This document shows positions 40,974 to 49,560 of a DNA stretch of 64,000 bases, piece by piece. The translations under genes and the position numbers were made by a program. The stretch's first letter is position 1. The number at the start of each line of letters is the position of its first letter. Source of the stretch: Guptibacillus algicola (lineage in GTDB: Bacteria; Bacillota; Bacilli; Bacillales; Guptibacillaceae); NCBI RefSeq assembly GCF_020171805.1, contig NZ_JAIVAF010000007.1, positions 1-64,000 of the forward strand, given 5' to 3'. Under the pieces are notes generated by a model, which did not search any database, was not told the DNA's origin, and saw only the letters and a list, made by a program, of their open reading frames with translations.

Positions 40974-41519
40974 GTGACCCAACATAACTTCCACCCTTTT
41001 CCAGTTCTGCATACTGAACGATTATCCCTAAGGAAACTATCGAGCAGTGATGTAGCTTCTATTTATAATTATCATTGTAATAAAGAGCATTTTCCGTACG
41101 TTGATATGGTTGAACACCACACACTAGAGGACAGTCGAAAATTCATAAAAAAGATGAATGAGGGTGTAGAGGAAAATAAATGGGTGATCTGGGCGATCGC
41201 AGATGCTTCAACAGATACCATTCTTGGCACCATCTCATTATGGAACCTTTCTAGTGACGGGAGAAAAGGCGAACTAGGATATGGTCTTCATCCAGGCAAT
41301 ACCGGAAAAGGACTAATGACAGAAGCGCTCGCAAAAGTTCTTCACTTCGGTTTCTATACAATGGGCCTTGAAACAATTGAAGCGTATACGAATGAAGACC
41401 ATCAACGGTCCATTTCATTACTAGACAAACATGGATTCACAAAAATCAAAACGGTAACTGAAAAAGGACCGAGCGGGAAGCTTATGAACCTTGCTGTGTT
41501 CGAGAAAAAAAGCGAGTGA
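40974..41519 (+). CDS. GNAT family N-acetyltransferase (RimJ/RimL-like)
   Basis: The protein belongs to the Acetyltransf_3 (RimJ/RimL) group: an N-terminal TERLSLRKLSSSDV, then ILGTISLW, the acetyl-CoA loop GYGLHPGNTGKGLMTEAL and NEDHQRSISLLDKHGFT. It transfers acetyl from acetyl-CoA to an unknown amine, often a protein N-terminus. GTG 40974 (181 residues) is preferred because AAAGGA lies 8 bases before it; the ATG at 40965 is inside the SD. Confidence 0.85.
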   Translation: MTQHNFHPFPVLHTERLSLRKLSSSDVASIYNYHCNKEHFPYVDMVEHHTLEDSRKFIKKMNEGVEENKWVIWAIADASTDTILGTISLWNLSSDGRKGELGYGLHPGNTGKGLMTEALAKVLHFGFYTMGLETIEAYTNEDHQRSISLLDKHGFTKIKTVTEKGPSGKLMNLAVFEKKSE

Positions 41520-41530
41520 AAGCCACGTTT

Positions 41531-41557
41531 AAAACGCTCAGACGCTGAGCGTTTTTT
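41531..41557 (+). terminator. Intrinsic terminator after the GNAT gene
   Basis: Stem ACGCTCAG/CTGAGCGT (41534-41541 with 41545-41552), extended by A/T pairs, has a T tract of seven. It lies 14 bases past the stop. Confidence 0.9.
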
Positions 41558-41579
41558 TATATTAAATTAGTATTCTACA

Positions 41580-41822
41580 TTACCAATAATGGAAGGGATT
41601 GAACGAAATATCATCGATTGCTGTAAAGGGTACCGAAATTAAGGCAGCTCCTAGAAAAAAGTAGCTAGCATCGTCTGATTCTTTTTGCTTACTACCGAGA
41701 GGGCGTAGATAAACATGAGTTTCATCTACTTGATCAATATAACCGTGATAAACATGACCGTCGTGACAGAGAATCTTCACACACTTATCGATGTTATTCG
41801 TGAATTCTTCGTAAAAGGACAT
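41580..41822 (-). CDS. Small protein with Sm-like HDG core
   Basis: The 80-residue product starts at ATG 41822 (AAGAGGAG five bases upstream; an ATG 54 bases earlier lacks an SD). It contains KCVKILCHDGHVYHGYIDQVDETHVYLRPL, a beta-rich stretch resembling short Sm/LSm-like proteins of Bacillus that bind near spores or nucleoids, and a hydrophobic C-terminus ending FNPFHYW. I do not recognise a defined family with a known function. Monocistronic. Confidence 0.65.
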   Translation of the reverse strand: MSFYEEFTNNIDKCVKILCHDGHVYHGYIDQVDETHVYLRPLGSKQKESDDASYFFLGAALISVPFTAIDDISFNPFHYW

Positions 41823-41936
41823 GCTTCTCCTCTTTTCTAGTAGTAATTGAACGGTAGGAAGAGCATAGCTTCCCACTGTACTACTAGAATATGAGCGAAC
41901 TAGGTGAAGCGTTCAACTAGTAATTTCTCATAAGAA

Positions 41937-41966
41937 GAAAGCCCGCTTTCGTGCGAGCGGGCTTTC
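41937..41966 (-). terminator. Intrinsic terminator after the cstA unit
   Basis: An 11-bp stem GAAAGCCCGCT/AGCGGGCTTTC (41937-41947 with 41956-41966) lies one base after the stop of the 49-residue gene. The flanking TTCTTCTTA on the minus strand gives a moderate T tract. Confidence 0.8.
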
Positions 41967-41967
41967 G

Positions 41968-42117
41968 TTATAATAGTCCGATTAGTGTTAATCCAAACAG
42001 GAAGAAGCTAGCGAGAACAACTTTCCCTGCAAGAGGGAGGGTTTGCTTGCCATTCGAGTTGATTCTTTGTTCCTCTTCATTGACTGTTTCTCTGTATTTA
42101 GGATTGCAGCATCCCAT
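41968..42117 (-). CDS. 49-residue membrane peptide coupled to cstA
   Basis: The ATG at 42117 shares one base with the cstA stop (TAATG), so it is translated by reinitiation after cstA. The product starts MGCCNPKYRETVNEEEQ (twin cysteines after MG, then a charged stretch) and ends with one hydrophobic helix of about 18 residues (VVLASFFLFGLTLIGLL). It is not the YbdD/YjiX family that accompanies CstA in enterobacteria. Its fixed link to cstA suggests a transporter accessory subunit; that is inference. Confidence 0.75.
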   Translation of the reverse strand: MGCCNPKYRETVNEEEQRINSNGKQTLPLAGKVVLASFFLFGLTLIGLL

Positions 42118-43568
42118 TACGCAACACTGTCCCATCCGGTTATGTCTTCTTCTAAGGGAATATTTGCTGCGCGTTGTTTACGAGCTGCATAGAAGAAAGT
42201 AATAATGACACTTATTGTGATGATCGTTGCGCCGATATAGGCAACGTTAAGTGGCAAGCTGAATCCAATTGGTGCATTCAAGATGTACGTTGTTGTTGCC
42301 ATCGTAATGAATACTGCTGGGATCATCGCGATCCAATAGTTTTTCTTTGCGATGAATAGATACATAGAGCCTACCCATAGGGCAATCATTGCTGTTGATT
42401 GGTTTGCCCATGAGAAGTAGCGCCAGAGCAAAGTGAAATCAATCTTTGTAAGAGCAAAAGCGACTGCGAATAATGGTAGTGCGATCCAAAGGCGGTTTGA
42501 AATCTTCTTCTGAGAGTACTTAAAGTAGTCTGCAATAATCATACGTGCGCTTCGGAAGGCTGTATCGCCAGACGTAATCGGTAGTACGATAACACCTAGC
42601 ACTGCAAGTGTTCCACCGATAGCACCTAGCATGAGTGTGGAAGCTTCACTTACAATAGCAGCAGGACCACCGTTTGCAAGTAGTTCGTTCAAGCCAACTG
42701 GTCCGTTAAATAGACTCATAGCAGCTGCCGCCCAGATCATAGCGATAATACCTTCAGCAATCATCATACCGTAGAAGATACGACGTCCTTGTTTTTCGCT
42801 TTGTGTTGTTCGCGAAATAATCGGTGTCTGTGTCGCATGGAAACCTGAAAGTGCACCACAGGAAATCGTTAAGAATAACAGCGGAAAGATAGGTGCGCTG
42901 TCAGGATGTAAGTTCGTAAGGCTGATTTCAGGGATAGGTGCGCCTGTAAATACAAGCCCAGCCCCTACTCCTAGTGCACTGATAAGTAGAAGTGCGCCAA
43001 AGATAGGGTAAAATCGTCCGATGATTTTATCGATCGGTAATAGTGTCGCGATAATATAGTAAATAAAAATAGCTCCAAGAATGAGCCCCATCGTTGCCCA
43101 ACCGTTCATCATGTTGTTTAGAAGTCCTGCTGGTGCGGTAACGAATACTGTACCCGTCAATAATAGAAGGAGTACTGCGAATGCGTTTACCACATGTTTC
43201 ATAACTTTTCCTAGAAACTTCCCAGCGAGCTCTGGTAAGTGTGCGCCGCGGTTCCTAATCGAAATCATACCTGTTAAATAGTCGTGTACTGCCCCGGCAA
43301 AGATACACCCAAAAACAATCCATAAGAAAGCAACTGGGCCATAAAGTGCACCAAGGATTGGACCAAAGATTGGACCTACTCCAGCAATATTTAGTAGTTG
43401 AATCAATGAGTTTTTCGGTGTGTTCATTGGAAGATAATCGACACCATCTTGATGTGTATATGCGGGAGTGTGTCTTTCACCGTTCACTCCGAACGTTTTT
43501 TCTACAAACTTTCCATACGTGAAATATCCAATTACTAGAAGTGCAATTCCCACTAAAAATGTAATCAT
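42117..43568 (-). CDS. cstA: CstA-family carbon starvation protein / pyruvate transporter
   Basis: The 483-residue membrane protein has the CstA core: N-terminal YGKFVEKTFGV, DYLPMNTPKNSLIQLLNIAGVGPIFGPI, then GCIFAGAVHDYLTGMISIRNRGAHLPEL, with about 12 membrane helices. E. coli CstA and BtsT are longer (about 700), so this is the short Gram-positive type. CstA and BtsT import pyruvate, CstA in some reports peptides. The gene lies downstream of lytST-type genes with cre sites between, in line with pyruvate-induced, catabolite-repressed expression. Confidence 0.9.
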   Translation of the reverse strand: MITFLVGIALLVIGYFTYGKFVEKTFGVNGERHTPAYTHQDGVDYLPMNTPKNSLIQLLNIAGVGPIFGPILGALYGPVAFLWIVFGCIFAGAVHDYLTGMISIRNRGAHLPELAGKFLGKVMKHVVNAFAVLLLLLTGTVFVTAPAGLLNNMMNGWATMGLILGAIFIYYIIATLLPIDKIIGRFYPIFGALLLISALGVGAGLVFTGAPIPEISLTNLHPDSAPIFPLLFLTISCGALSGFHATQTPIISRTTQSEKQGRRIFYGMMIAEGIIAMIWAAAAMSLFNGPVGLNELLANGGPAAIVSEASTLMLGAIGGTLAVLGVIVLPITSGDTAFRSARMIIADYFKYSQKKISNRLWIALPLFAVAFALTKIDFTLLWRYFSWANQSTAMIALWVGSMYLFIAKKNYWIAMIPAVFITMATTTYILNAPIGFSLPLNVAYIGATIITISVIITFFYAARKQRAANIPLEEDITGWDSVA

Positions 43569-43592
43569 GTTAACTCCTACCTTTCCGTACTT

Positions 43593-43694
43593 TGTATGCG
43601 TTTACATAAATTATAGGAAAGATAGGGGAAGAGTGGGGGAGATTTGGACAAGATGTTGAAATGCATGGTTGAAATGTATGTGTAAGCGTTTATC
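43593..43694 (-). promoter_or_regulatory. cstA control region: two cre-like sites, -10, and a direct repeat
   Basis: On the minus strand a -10 TATAAT (43610-43615) lacks a clear -35. TGTAAACGCATACA (complement of 43593-43606) is a full match to the cre consensus just downstream of it. A second cre-like TGTAAGCGTTTATC (plus strand, 43681-43694) matches at 12 of 14 positions. Between them GTTGAAATG(C/T) is repeated at 43655-43664 and 43668-43677 (13-base period). The repeat sits where a LytTR activator would bind. Confidence 0.6.
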
Positions 43695-43702
43695 ATGCAC
43701 GT

Positions 43703-44434
43703 CTATAACTCAAGCTTTGAGCGAAGAGACTTTACATAATTTCGACTAACAGCGAGCTTGTCGTCGACTCCATCAAGCTCGAGCTGGTAAGCTCCATTAA
43801 ACCAGGGGGTAAGCCTAGAAACGTACATAAGGTTTACGATATAGCTTTTATGAATTCTGAAGAACGGATAAGTAGACAATCGGTTTTCTAGTTCTTTCAG
43901 AGTCATTTTGACTTCGAACTCATTCTTTTTAAGAATGATTCGTGAAACTCGGTCGTCGCGGCAAATATAGAGAATATCGGCAGGATCAATATAATGAATC
44001 TCACCATCTGTTTCAATAGAGAGCTTTCCATTTTTTATTTGAGGCGACGAATCTTTCGTAGTTGATGAAATTAATTTCTCCAGACGTTGGACTGTTTGGG
44101 CGAGCTGTTCCTCTTCATATGGCTTCAACAAATAATCGACGGCTTCATAGCGAAATGCCTCAGCTGCAAACTCAGGATAAGCTGTTGCAAATACGATAAA
44201 GGGAGGTTTCTTCAGTTCTAGAAGTGCTTTAGCAGCCTCCATTCCATTCATCGCAGGCATTTCTACATCTAAGAAAACAACATCAGGTTGAAGCTGAATA
44301 GCTTTTACGACAGCTTCTTGGCCTGAGTCTGCTTCACCTGTAACGTTTATCGAGCTAAATTCACCAAGAAGGTGAACGAGCTCTTCACGACTATATCGTT
44401 CATCATCGACAACTAATGTTTTAATTACGTTCAT
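43703..44434 (-). CDS. lytT: LytTR-family response regulator (LytT/LytR type)
   Basis: The 243-residue protein has a receiver domain with acidic pocket DDE (residues 10-12), phospho-acceptor Asp56 in VVFLDVEMP and Lys in LLKPYEEEQL. The C-terminal LytTR DNA-binding domain (about 140-243) shows YPFFRIHKSYIVNL and LAVSRNYVKSLRSKL. It follows lytS after 3 bases. It probably activates the transporter gene next to it through the direct repeats. Confidence 0.92.
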   Translation of the reverse strand: MNVIKTLVVDDERYSREELVHLLGEFSSINVTGEADSGQEAVVKAIQLQPDVVFLDVEMPAMNGMEAAKALLELKKPPFIVFATAYPEFAAEAFRYEAVDYLLKPYEEEQLAQTVQRLEKLISSTTKDSSPQIKNGKLSIETDGEIHYIDPADILYICRDDRVSRIILKKNEFEVKMTLKELENRLSTYPFFRIHKSYIVNLMYVSRLTPWFNGAYQLELDGVDDKLAVSRNYVKSLRSKLEL

Positions 44435-44437
44435 TCG

Positions 44438-46171
44438 TTACTCCTCCATAGATGGAATCAAAAAGCGGATAGTGGTTCCGTTGTCTTGTTCACTAGAGAT
44501 CTGAAGACCTGCCTGCTCACCATATAGCATTGTAAGACGGCGGTTAACATTATAAAGGCCGAGCCCTGTGCCACTTTCAGAATCTAGTGGGGCTTTGCCG
44601 ATTTCCTTCAGTCTCTCTGGTGGAATTCCTGCACCGTTATCTTTCACACTAACAAGAGTTTCTTGTTGTTGGCAGGTGATGCTAATCTCGACGATGCAGT
44701 TCGAATTCTTATTCTTTATCCCGTGCTTAATCGCGTTCTCAACGATTGGTTGCAGAGTTAGTGGTGGAAGCTTTCGATAGAGCGTGTGCTCTTCTATATC
44801 GTATACGACACGAAGCCTGTCCACAAAACGTGCTTCTTCTACCTCGAGGTATGCTTTTACATGTTTCAATTCCTGATTGAGGGTTGTCATATTTGCTGTT
44901 GTGCCAGACAAGTTCTGTCTAAGAAAATGAGAGAGCGAAAGCAATAGCTTCCGTGCTTTTGCTGGTTCCGTTCTCACTAAGGATACGATCGTGTTCAGAG
45001 AGTTGAATAAAAAGTGTGGACTAATCTGAGCTTGCAACGCCTTAATCTCAGCTTCTTTTGCAAGCTGATAAGCGTTATCGGCTTCAGCTATTTCTAGTTG
45101 GTTACTTAAGAGAACGCTTAAACCTGTAACTAGTTCTGTAATGACATTCGTAATTTCTTTTTCAGATTGAAAATAAAACTTCAATGTCCCGATCGTCTCA
45201 CCCCGCTGCTTTAATGGAGCTACAATCGCAGCCCCTAGAGGACAGTCTTTGTCGGCACAATGAATCGTTCGATCGTTTGCAATCATCATTTGACCATCTT
45301 GAATCACGTCTCTCGTGATACTTGTTTGAATCGTGTTTCCAGCTTGATGATGATCGCCCCCAATTCCAACATGGCTAAGGATATGGGTATTGTCCGTAAT
45401 GGCTACTGCGCTTCCTTCAACCTCTCGATGGAGAATACGGCATACCTCTGTAGCTGAGTTTGTTGTAAGCCCCTTTCGTAAATAACCGAGTGTTTCATCT
45501 GCGATTCGGAGGGTTTTCTGAGCTTGAAGAGCACCAGCTTTTTCTTCTTCATTCACCACGTTCTTGATGATCAGTAAGAATAACGCGCACCCTATGCCGT
45601 TCGCTAGTATCATCGGAAAACCAATTACTTCTACGAGTGCTAAAGCATTTTCGAATGGTTTTGATAGCCCGAGTATGATCATCATTTGGACAGCTTCCGC
45701 ACCAGCTCCAATTAGGAAGGCTGATTGGAGTTTTACATGGCGGTTTCGTTTATGTAGAGCACCTGAGATTAATCCGGCGATAATTGCTGCTAGTCCGCAA
45801 GCGAGAGCAGTGAACCCACCGAGAAAATAGCGATGCGCACCTGCGATAAGGCCAGCGCCGATACCAACCCGATAGCCTCCAAGTAGTCCCGCGAGGACAA
45901 CACCGATTACTCTAGAGTTCGCGATTGCTTCATCTGAAGAAACGCCGATCGGCCATGCATTGAACTGGAATGACTCGGTGTTGAATGTTAATCCTGTATA
46001 TGTACCGATAATGCCAAAGAATCCAAAGAAGCCGATCGCAACGTACTGCTGGTTCCGCGCAAGACGCTCATTGTAAATCATTTCTCTAAAAAAGCGAAAG
46101 CGAGTTAATACAAACGCAATCGTGACGATAATTCCAAGACGCTCTAGCATCGTTAGTAGCAGTTCGAACAT
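44438..46171 (-). CDS. lytS: LytS-family sensor histidine kinase
   Basis: With ATG 46171 (CAGGAGG 8 bases upstream) the kinase has 577 residues. Its domains are five or six N-terminal membrane helices of the 5TM-LYT receptor (1-205), a GAF domain (about 220-355), the His_kinase domain with His386 in QISPHFLFNSLNTI, and a C-terminal HATPase with VENAIKHGIKNK and GTGLGLYNVNRRL. This is the LytS/BtsS group; in E. coli and B. subtilis members respond to extracellular pyruvate. Longer in-frame starts are rejected. Confidence 0.92.
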   Translation of the reverse strand: MFELLLTMLERLGIIVTIAFVLTRFRFFREMIYNERLARNQQYVAIGFFGFFGIIGTYTGLTFNTESFQFNAWPIGVSSDEAIANSRVIGVVLAGLLGGYRVGIGAGLIAGAHRYFLGGFTALACGLAAIIAGLISGALHKRNRHVKLQSAFLIGAGAEAVQMMIILGLSKPFENALALVEVIGFPMILANGIGCALFLLIIKNVVNEEEKAGALQAQKTLRIADETLGYLRKGLTTNSATEVCRILHREVEGSAVAITDNTHILSHVGIGGDHHQAGNTIQTSITRDVIQDGQMMIANDRTIHCADKDCPLGAAIVAPLKQRGETIGTLKFYFQSEKEITNVITELVTGLSVLLSNQLEIAEADNAYQLAKEAEIKALQAQISPHFLFNSLNTIVSLVRTEPAKARKLLLSLSHFLRQNLSGTTANMTTLNQELKHVKAYLEVEEARFVDRLRVVYDIEEHTLYRKLPPLTLQPIVENAIKHGIKNKNSNCIVEISITCQQQETLVSVKDNGAGIPPERLKEIGKAPLDSESGTGLGLYNVNRRLTMLYGEQAGLQISSEQDNGTTIRFLIPSMEE

Positions 46172-46358
46172 CGTAAAGCCTCCTGATTTCGTGCCTGTCA
46201 CCACCCGTAGCGTATCGAAGATTGTCGAGCGGTTTCCTTTCATTATACTGGTTTTTGTGTTTGGGGGAAAACAGCCAGTTGAAGAAGCGTATTCCTAAAT
46301 TTAACAATTGTGATAAAGTAAGAGTAATAGTCTATTAAGAATGACAAGGAGTGCTTAG

Positions 46359-46934
46359 ATGGCGATTAAATACAACGTTTGTCTTGATTGTGGCTCAAAC
46401 AAATCAGCAAAAATCATATATGGCATGCCGACACATGAGGTGAAACCCAAGGTGGAGAGGGGAGATATCATACTAGGAGGATGTTCTCTTCCTGAAACGC
46501 ATAAGGATTACCAATGTAAGAGCTGTGGGTTTGAGTGGTCAAAAGAGGAAGCAGTGGATGATGCTTATCGGAAGATTACTAGCATTAAAGCAAACATTGG
46601 TGGCTTTTTTGGAAATAGCTATGAAATTGAGTGGCGAATAAGTACAGGCGAAGTGACACATCTCTATTGGGAGATTTCAAGGGAAGAGGACCCGGTCACA
46701 TTTAACACGACCTATCACAACGCTCATTATTTAGACTCTATTAAATCCATAAATCTACTAAGATGGAAGAGAGATTACCAACCAGAGGAAATGGTGTTAG
46801 ACGGCACTTCCTGGAGCGTGGAGATAGAAAAAGGTGATAAGGTTATTAGTAAGCATGGCTGCAATGCTTATCCAAAAACGTGGGAACAGTTTTGTGAGTT
46901 GATGGAAGAAGTGTCAGGGAAAACGTTTAATTAA
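46359..46934 (+). CDS. Unknown protein with N-terminal zinc ribbon
   Basis: I do not recognise this 191-residue family. Residues 8-11 (CLDC) and 54-57 (CKSC) form a split zinc ribbon with a 42-residue spacer containing GDIILGGCSLP and THKDYQCKSCGFEW. The rest is a soluble alpha/beta part rich in Trp (EIEWRI, LYWEIS, LRWKRDY) and ending ISKHGCNAYPKTWEQFCELM. No membrane segment or signal is seen. SD AAGGAG precedes ATG. It is monocistronic. Confidence 0.7.
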   Translation: MAIKYNVCLDCGSNKSAKIIYGMPTHEVKPKVERGDIILGGCSLPETHKDYQCKSCGFEWSKEEAVDDAYRKITSIKANIGGFFGNSYEIEWRISTGEVTHLYWEISREEDPVTFNTTYHNAHYLDSIKSINLLRWKRDYQPEEMVLDGTSWSVEIEKGDKVISKHGCNAYPKTWEQFCELMEEVSGKTFN

Positions 46935-46949
46935 GGAAGGACCTATCCA

Positions 46950-46978
46950 TATAGAAAAAGCAGACCAAGGCCTGCTTC
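46950..46978 (-). terminator. Intrinsic terminator after the PH-domain gene
   Basis: Read leftward, AGCAGGCC pairs with GGTCTGCT (one mismatch, 2-base loop region TT) and is followed by TTTTTCTATATGG. It ends 11 bases after the PH gene stop and faces it. Confidence 0.7.
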
Positions 46979-46989
46979 ACAGTTAGGTA

Positions 46990-47367
46990 TTATCCACATA
47001 ATTCTGCGAGAATTTTTTGTACATCATAGATGCTATCATCTTTTTTGAATTGCTTAGAGACAGCTGGTGCCTGAGATCCTGATATCCAGATTTTTAGTTC
47101 TGCATCTAGATCGAAGTGTCCGGCGGTTTCGATAGAAAAGTGTGAGATGCTCTTGTAAAGGACGGAGTGGTACTCAATTTTCTTACCCGTCATCCCTTGT
47201 TTGTCTACAAACAGTAAGCGCTTGTCTGTGAATACGATCAAGTCACGCACAAGCTTGAATGCAGCATTGACTTCTTCTGATTCTGCAAGGATGTTTGAGA
47301 GTTCTTTTTTTACTTCTGCTTTATCGATTGTTGAAGCGTTGCCCATGAAACCGCTAAGAAATCCCAT
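46990..47367 (-). CDS. Bacterial PH-domain protein (YvbH-like, bPH_1)
   Basis: The 125-residue protein is one bacterial PH domain, with NAAFKLVRDLIVFTDKRLLFVDKQG as the conserved strand pair. The start MGFLSGFMGNAS is a short amphipathic lead. The fold can bind lipids or peptides; no partner is known. SD AGGAGG precedes the ATG. Confidence 0.85.
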   Translation of the reverse strand: MGFLSGFMGNASTIDKAEVKKELSNILAESEEVNAAFKLVRDLIVFTDKRLLFVDKQGMTGKKIEYHSVLYKSISHFSIETAGHFDLDAELKIWISGSQAPAVSKQFKKDDSIYDVQKILAELCG

Positions 47368-47562
47368 TGTAATTCCTCCTTTAGACTAGTCTGCTACTTA
47401 TACTAATATCTTACCAAACTGAGCAGCACCAAGCACTAAATGTACATTGTCGAAAAATAAGTAGAATGATTTTAATTTGATAGCGTAAATTGTTAAGTGA
47501 ATCCAATCAGTCTAAAAGAAATGATTAGAAAGGACTGTTAAGCTAGTAGGGAGGCGGATCAT

Positions 47563-48372
47563 ATGGCAGTGATGAAGTTAGATGAAGGTGTTGAGCTATA
47601 CTATGAAGATGTTGGGATGGGCGACCCTATAATCTTTATTCATGGTGTTTGGATGAGTAGTCGTTTCTTTAAAAAACAGCTTTCACACTTTCGTAAGAAG
47701 TATCGTGCTATTTCTCTAGACCTTAGAGGACACGGACAATCGTCACAGGTGGAAACTGGTCATACTGTAGCTACTTACGCCAAAGATTTAAAACAATTTA
47801 TTGAGAAACTCGATTTAAGAGAAGTTACCCTAGTTGGTTGGTCGATGGGAGCATTTGTAATATGGGAGTATATTCATCAATTTGGAGAAGAAGGGTTAAA
47901 AGGGACTATTATAGTAGATGAACTTGCGTCCGATTTCAAATGGCCTGATTTTGAAATCGGAGCATTTGATTTGCCCGCTTTAACTGGTATGATGAGACAA
48001 ATACAAACTGACCAAGAAGGCTTACTTAAAGGGTTTCTACCGTTAATGTTTAAGGAAGATCTACCAGAAGAAGAGTTAGAATGGATGCTTGAGGAGACAA
48101 CTAAACTTCCAGCTTCCATTGCTAGTGCCATTCTTTTTGATCAATCGATCGTAGATTGTCGTCCCTATTTTAAACACATCTCAAAACCCACATTGTTATG
48201 CTTTGGAAGAGAGGAGAAATTAATTCCAGTTGCTGCAGGTGAGCATTTGCAAAAGAGTATCGCTCATTCAAAGCTAGAAATATTTGAGGAAAGCTGTCAT
48301 TGTCCTTTTCTAGAAGAACCAGAGAAATTTAATGATGTTGTAGACCATTTTGTGCAATCATTAAAAAAATAA
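47563..48372 (+). CDS. Alpha/beta hydrolase
   Basis: The 269-residue protein has the classic fold: FIHGVWMSSRFF near residue 25 (oxyanion loop), the nucleophile elbow LVGWSMGAF, a late Asp/Glu region FGREEKLIPV and the catalytic His in ESCHCPFLEEP. It resembles chloroperoxidase/dienelactone-type hydrolases and haloacid esterases, but substrate is not evident. GGGAGG precedes ATG. Confidence 0.82.
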   Translation: MAVMKLDEGVELYYEDVGMGDPIIFIHGVWMSSRFFKKQLSHFRKKYRAISLDLRGHGQSSQVETGHTVATYAKDLKQFIEKLDLREVTLVGWSMGAFVIWEYIHQFGEEGLKGTIIVDELASDFKWPDFEIGAFDLPALTGMMRQIQTDQEGLLKGFLPLMFKEDLPEEELEWMLEETTKLPASIASAILFDQSIVDCRPYFKHISKPTLLCFGREEKLIPVAAGEHLQKSIAHSKLEIFEESCHCPFLEEPEKFNDVVDHFVQSLKK

Positions 48373-48383
48373 TGGGAAACAAA

Positions 48384-48415
48384 AGAGGCATATTATGTGT
48401 GAATATGCCTCTTTG
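48384..48415 (+). terminator. Intrinsic terminator after the hydrolase
   Basis: Stem AGAGGCATATT/AATATGCCTCT (48384-48394 with 48402-48412) is followed by TTTGG, so it has a short T tract. It lies 12 bases past the stop. Confidence 0.7.
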
Positions 48416-48492
48416 GTATGCAGAAAAAAGATTCTGAAAACTATCGAAAAAAGTGTTGCTATGTAAAATCTCGTGATATATAATCACATTAA

Positions 48493-48506
48493 CGAAAGCG
48501 CTTTCG
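48493..48506. promoter_or_regulatory. LacI-type operator before the regulator gene
   Basis: CGAAAGCGCTTTCG is a perfect 14-bp palindrome 18 bases before the regulator start. It is nearly identical to the three sites upstream of the transporter operon (CGAAACCGCTTTCG), so the regulator probably controls its own gene. Confidence 0.8.
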
Positions 48507-48523
48507 ATACAGAGGAGATAACG

Positions 48524-49543
48524 ATGATTACAATCTACGACCTTGCAAAGAAAACTGGTTTTTCTAGTACAACAGTCTCTAAAGCACTTAACAATTATCC
48601 TGATGTAAGTCAGAAGACAAGACAAGCTATACTTCAAACTGCGACTGAAATGGGATACTTACCAAATGCTCATGCTCAATCGCTTTCCACGAAAAAATCA
48701 TGGACGATAGGAGTCATGTTTTCGGAAGCAAATGAAGTTGGATTGAAACACCCGTTCTTTAGTGCAATTATCGAGAGTTTTCGTAAGCACGCTGAGAAAG
48801 AAGGCTATGATTTAATTCTTGCTTCAAGAAATTTAAGAAGCAGGGACACAAGTTACCTTGAACATTTTCTATATCGCGGTGTGGATGGAATCGTAGTGAT
48901 AAGTTCTGATCCGAAAGACGAACAAGTTCAAGAAATGATTAACAGTAATCTACCGATAGTAGTAATCGATATGACGAATAGTAATTGTAGTGTTGTTCTG
49001 TCTGATGATCTATCTGGTGGGGAGTTAGCGATCAATTACTTACACTCTTTAGGTCATACGAAGATTGCTCATATTGCTGGTGATGCCACAATACATGCTG
49101 GTAAAGAAAGAATTCAAGGGTACAAAAAAGCAATGAATAAGCTAAGACTACCTACTCCTAACGAATACCTGATAAATGGTGGACTGTTCTCAATTGAAGA
49201 AGGTAGGCAAGCAATGGCCAAGTTACTGGACCTACCGGATTTACCAACTGCTGTTTTCATAGCAGGTGACCACATGGCAATTGGTGCTATGGAAATTGCA
49301 AAGTCTAGAGGAGTAAAGATTCCTGAAGATCTATCAATAATTGGATATGATGATATAGAAATGGCGAGCTACGTGACTCCTAAGCTCACAACAGTAAGAC
49401 AAGATACTGATTACCTTGGGGTACGAGCAGCACAGCTGTTGATCAAACAAATGGTTCAGAAGAAGAAAATCATCACAGAAGATATCATCCCAGTGCAACT
49501 TATTGAAAGAGAGTCCTGTGGCCCTCTAAAAAAACAAAAATAA
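48524..49543 (+). CDS. LacI-family transcriptional regulator of the beta-glucan locus
   Basis: The 339-residue protein has a LacI HTH (ITIYDLAKKTGFSSTTVSKALNN), hinge helix region (AHAQSLSTKKS) and a periplasmic-binding-protein-like sensor domain (62-339) with VIVIDMTNSN and TTVRQDTDYLGVRA. ATG 48524 has GAGGAG before it; an ATG at 48473 would start inside the operator. The palindromes at 48493 and 49561-49653 suit this type. The inducer is probably a beta-gluco-oligosaccharide, from gene context only. Confidence 0.9.
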   Translation: MITIYDLAKKTGFSSTTVSKALNNYPDVSQKTRQAILQTATEMGYLPNAHAQSLSTKKSWTIGVMFSEANEVGLKHPFFSAIIESFRKHAEKEGYDLILASRNLRSRDTSYLEHFLYRGVDGIVVISSDPKDEQVQEMINSNLPIVVIDMTNSNCSVVLSDDLSGGELAINYLHSLGHTKIAHIAGDATIHAGKERIQGYKKAMNKLRLPTPNEYLINGGLFSIEEGRQAMAKLLDLPDLPTAVFIAGDHMAIGAMEIAKSRGVKIPEDLSIIGYDDIEMASYVTPKLTTVRQDTDYLGVRAAQLLIKQMVQKKKIITEDIIPVQLIERESCGPLKKQK

Positions 49544-49560
49544 TTTTTTTTACCATTACA

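Noticed and set aside
41968-42117. YbdD/YjiX partner of CstA
   Set aside because: The peptide lacks the conserved YbdD core and has a C-terminal membrane helix, so it is a different small protein.
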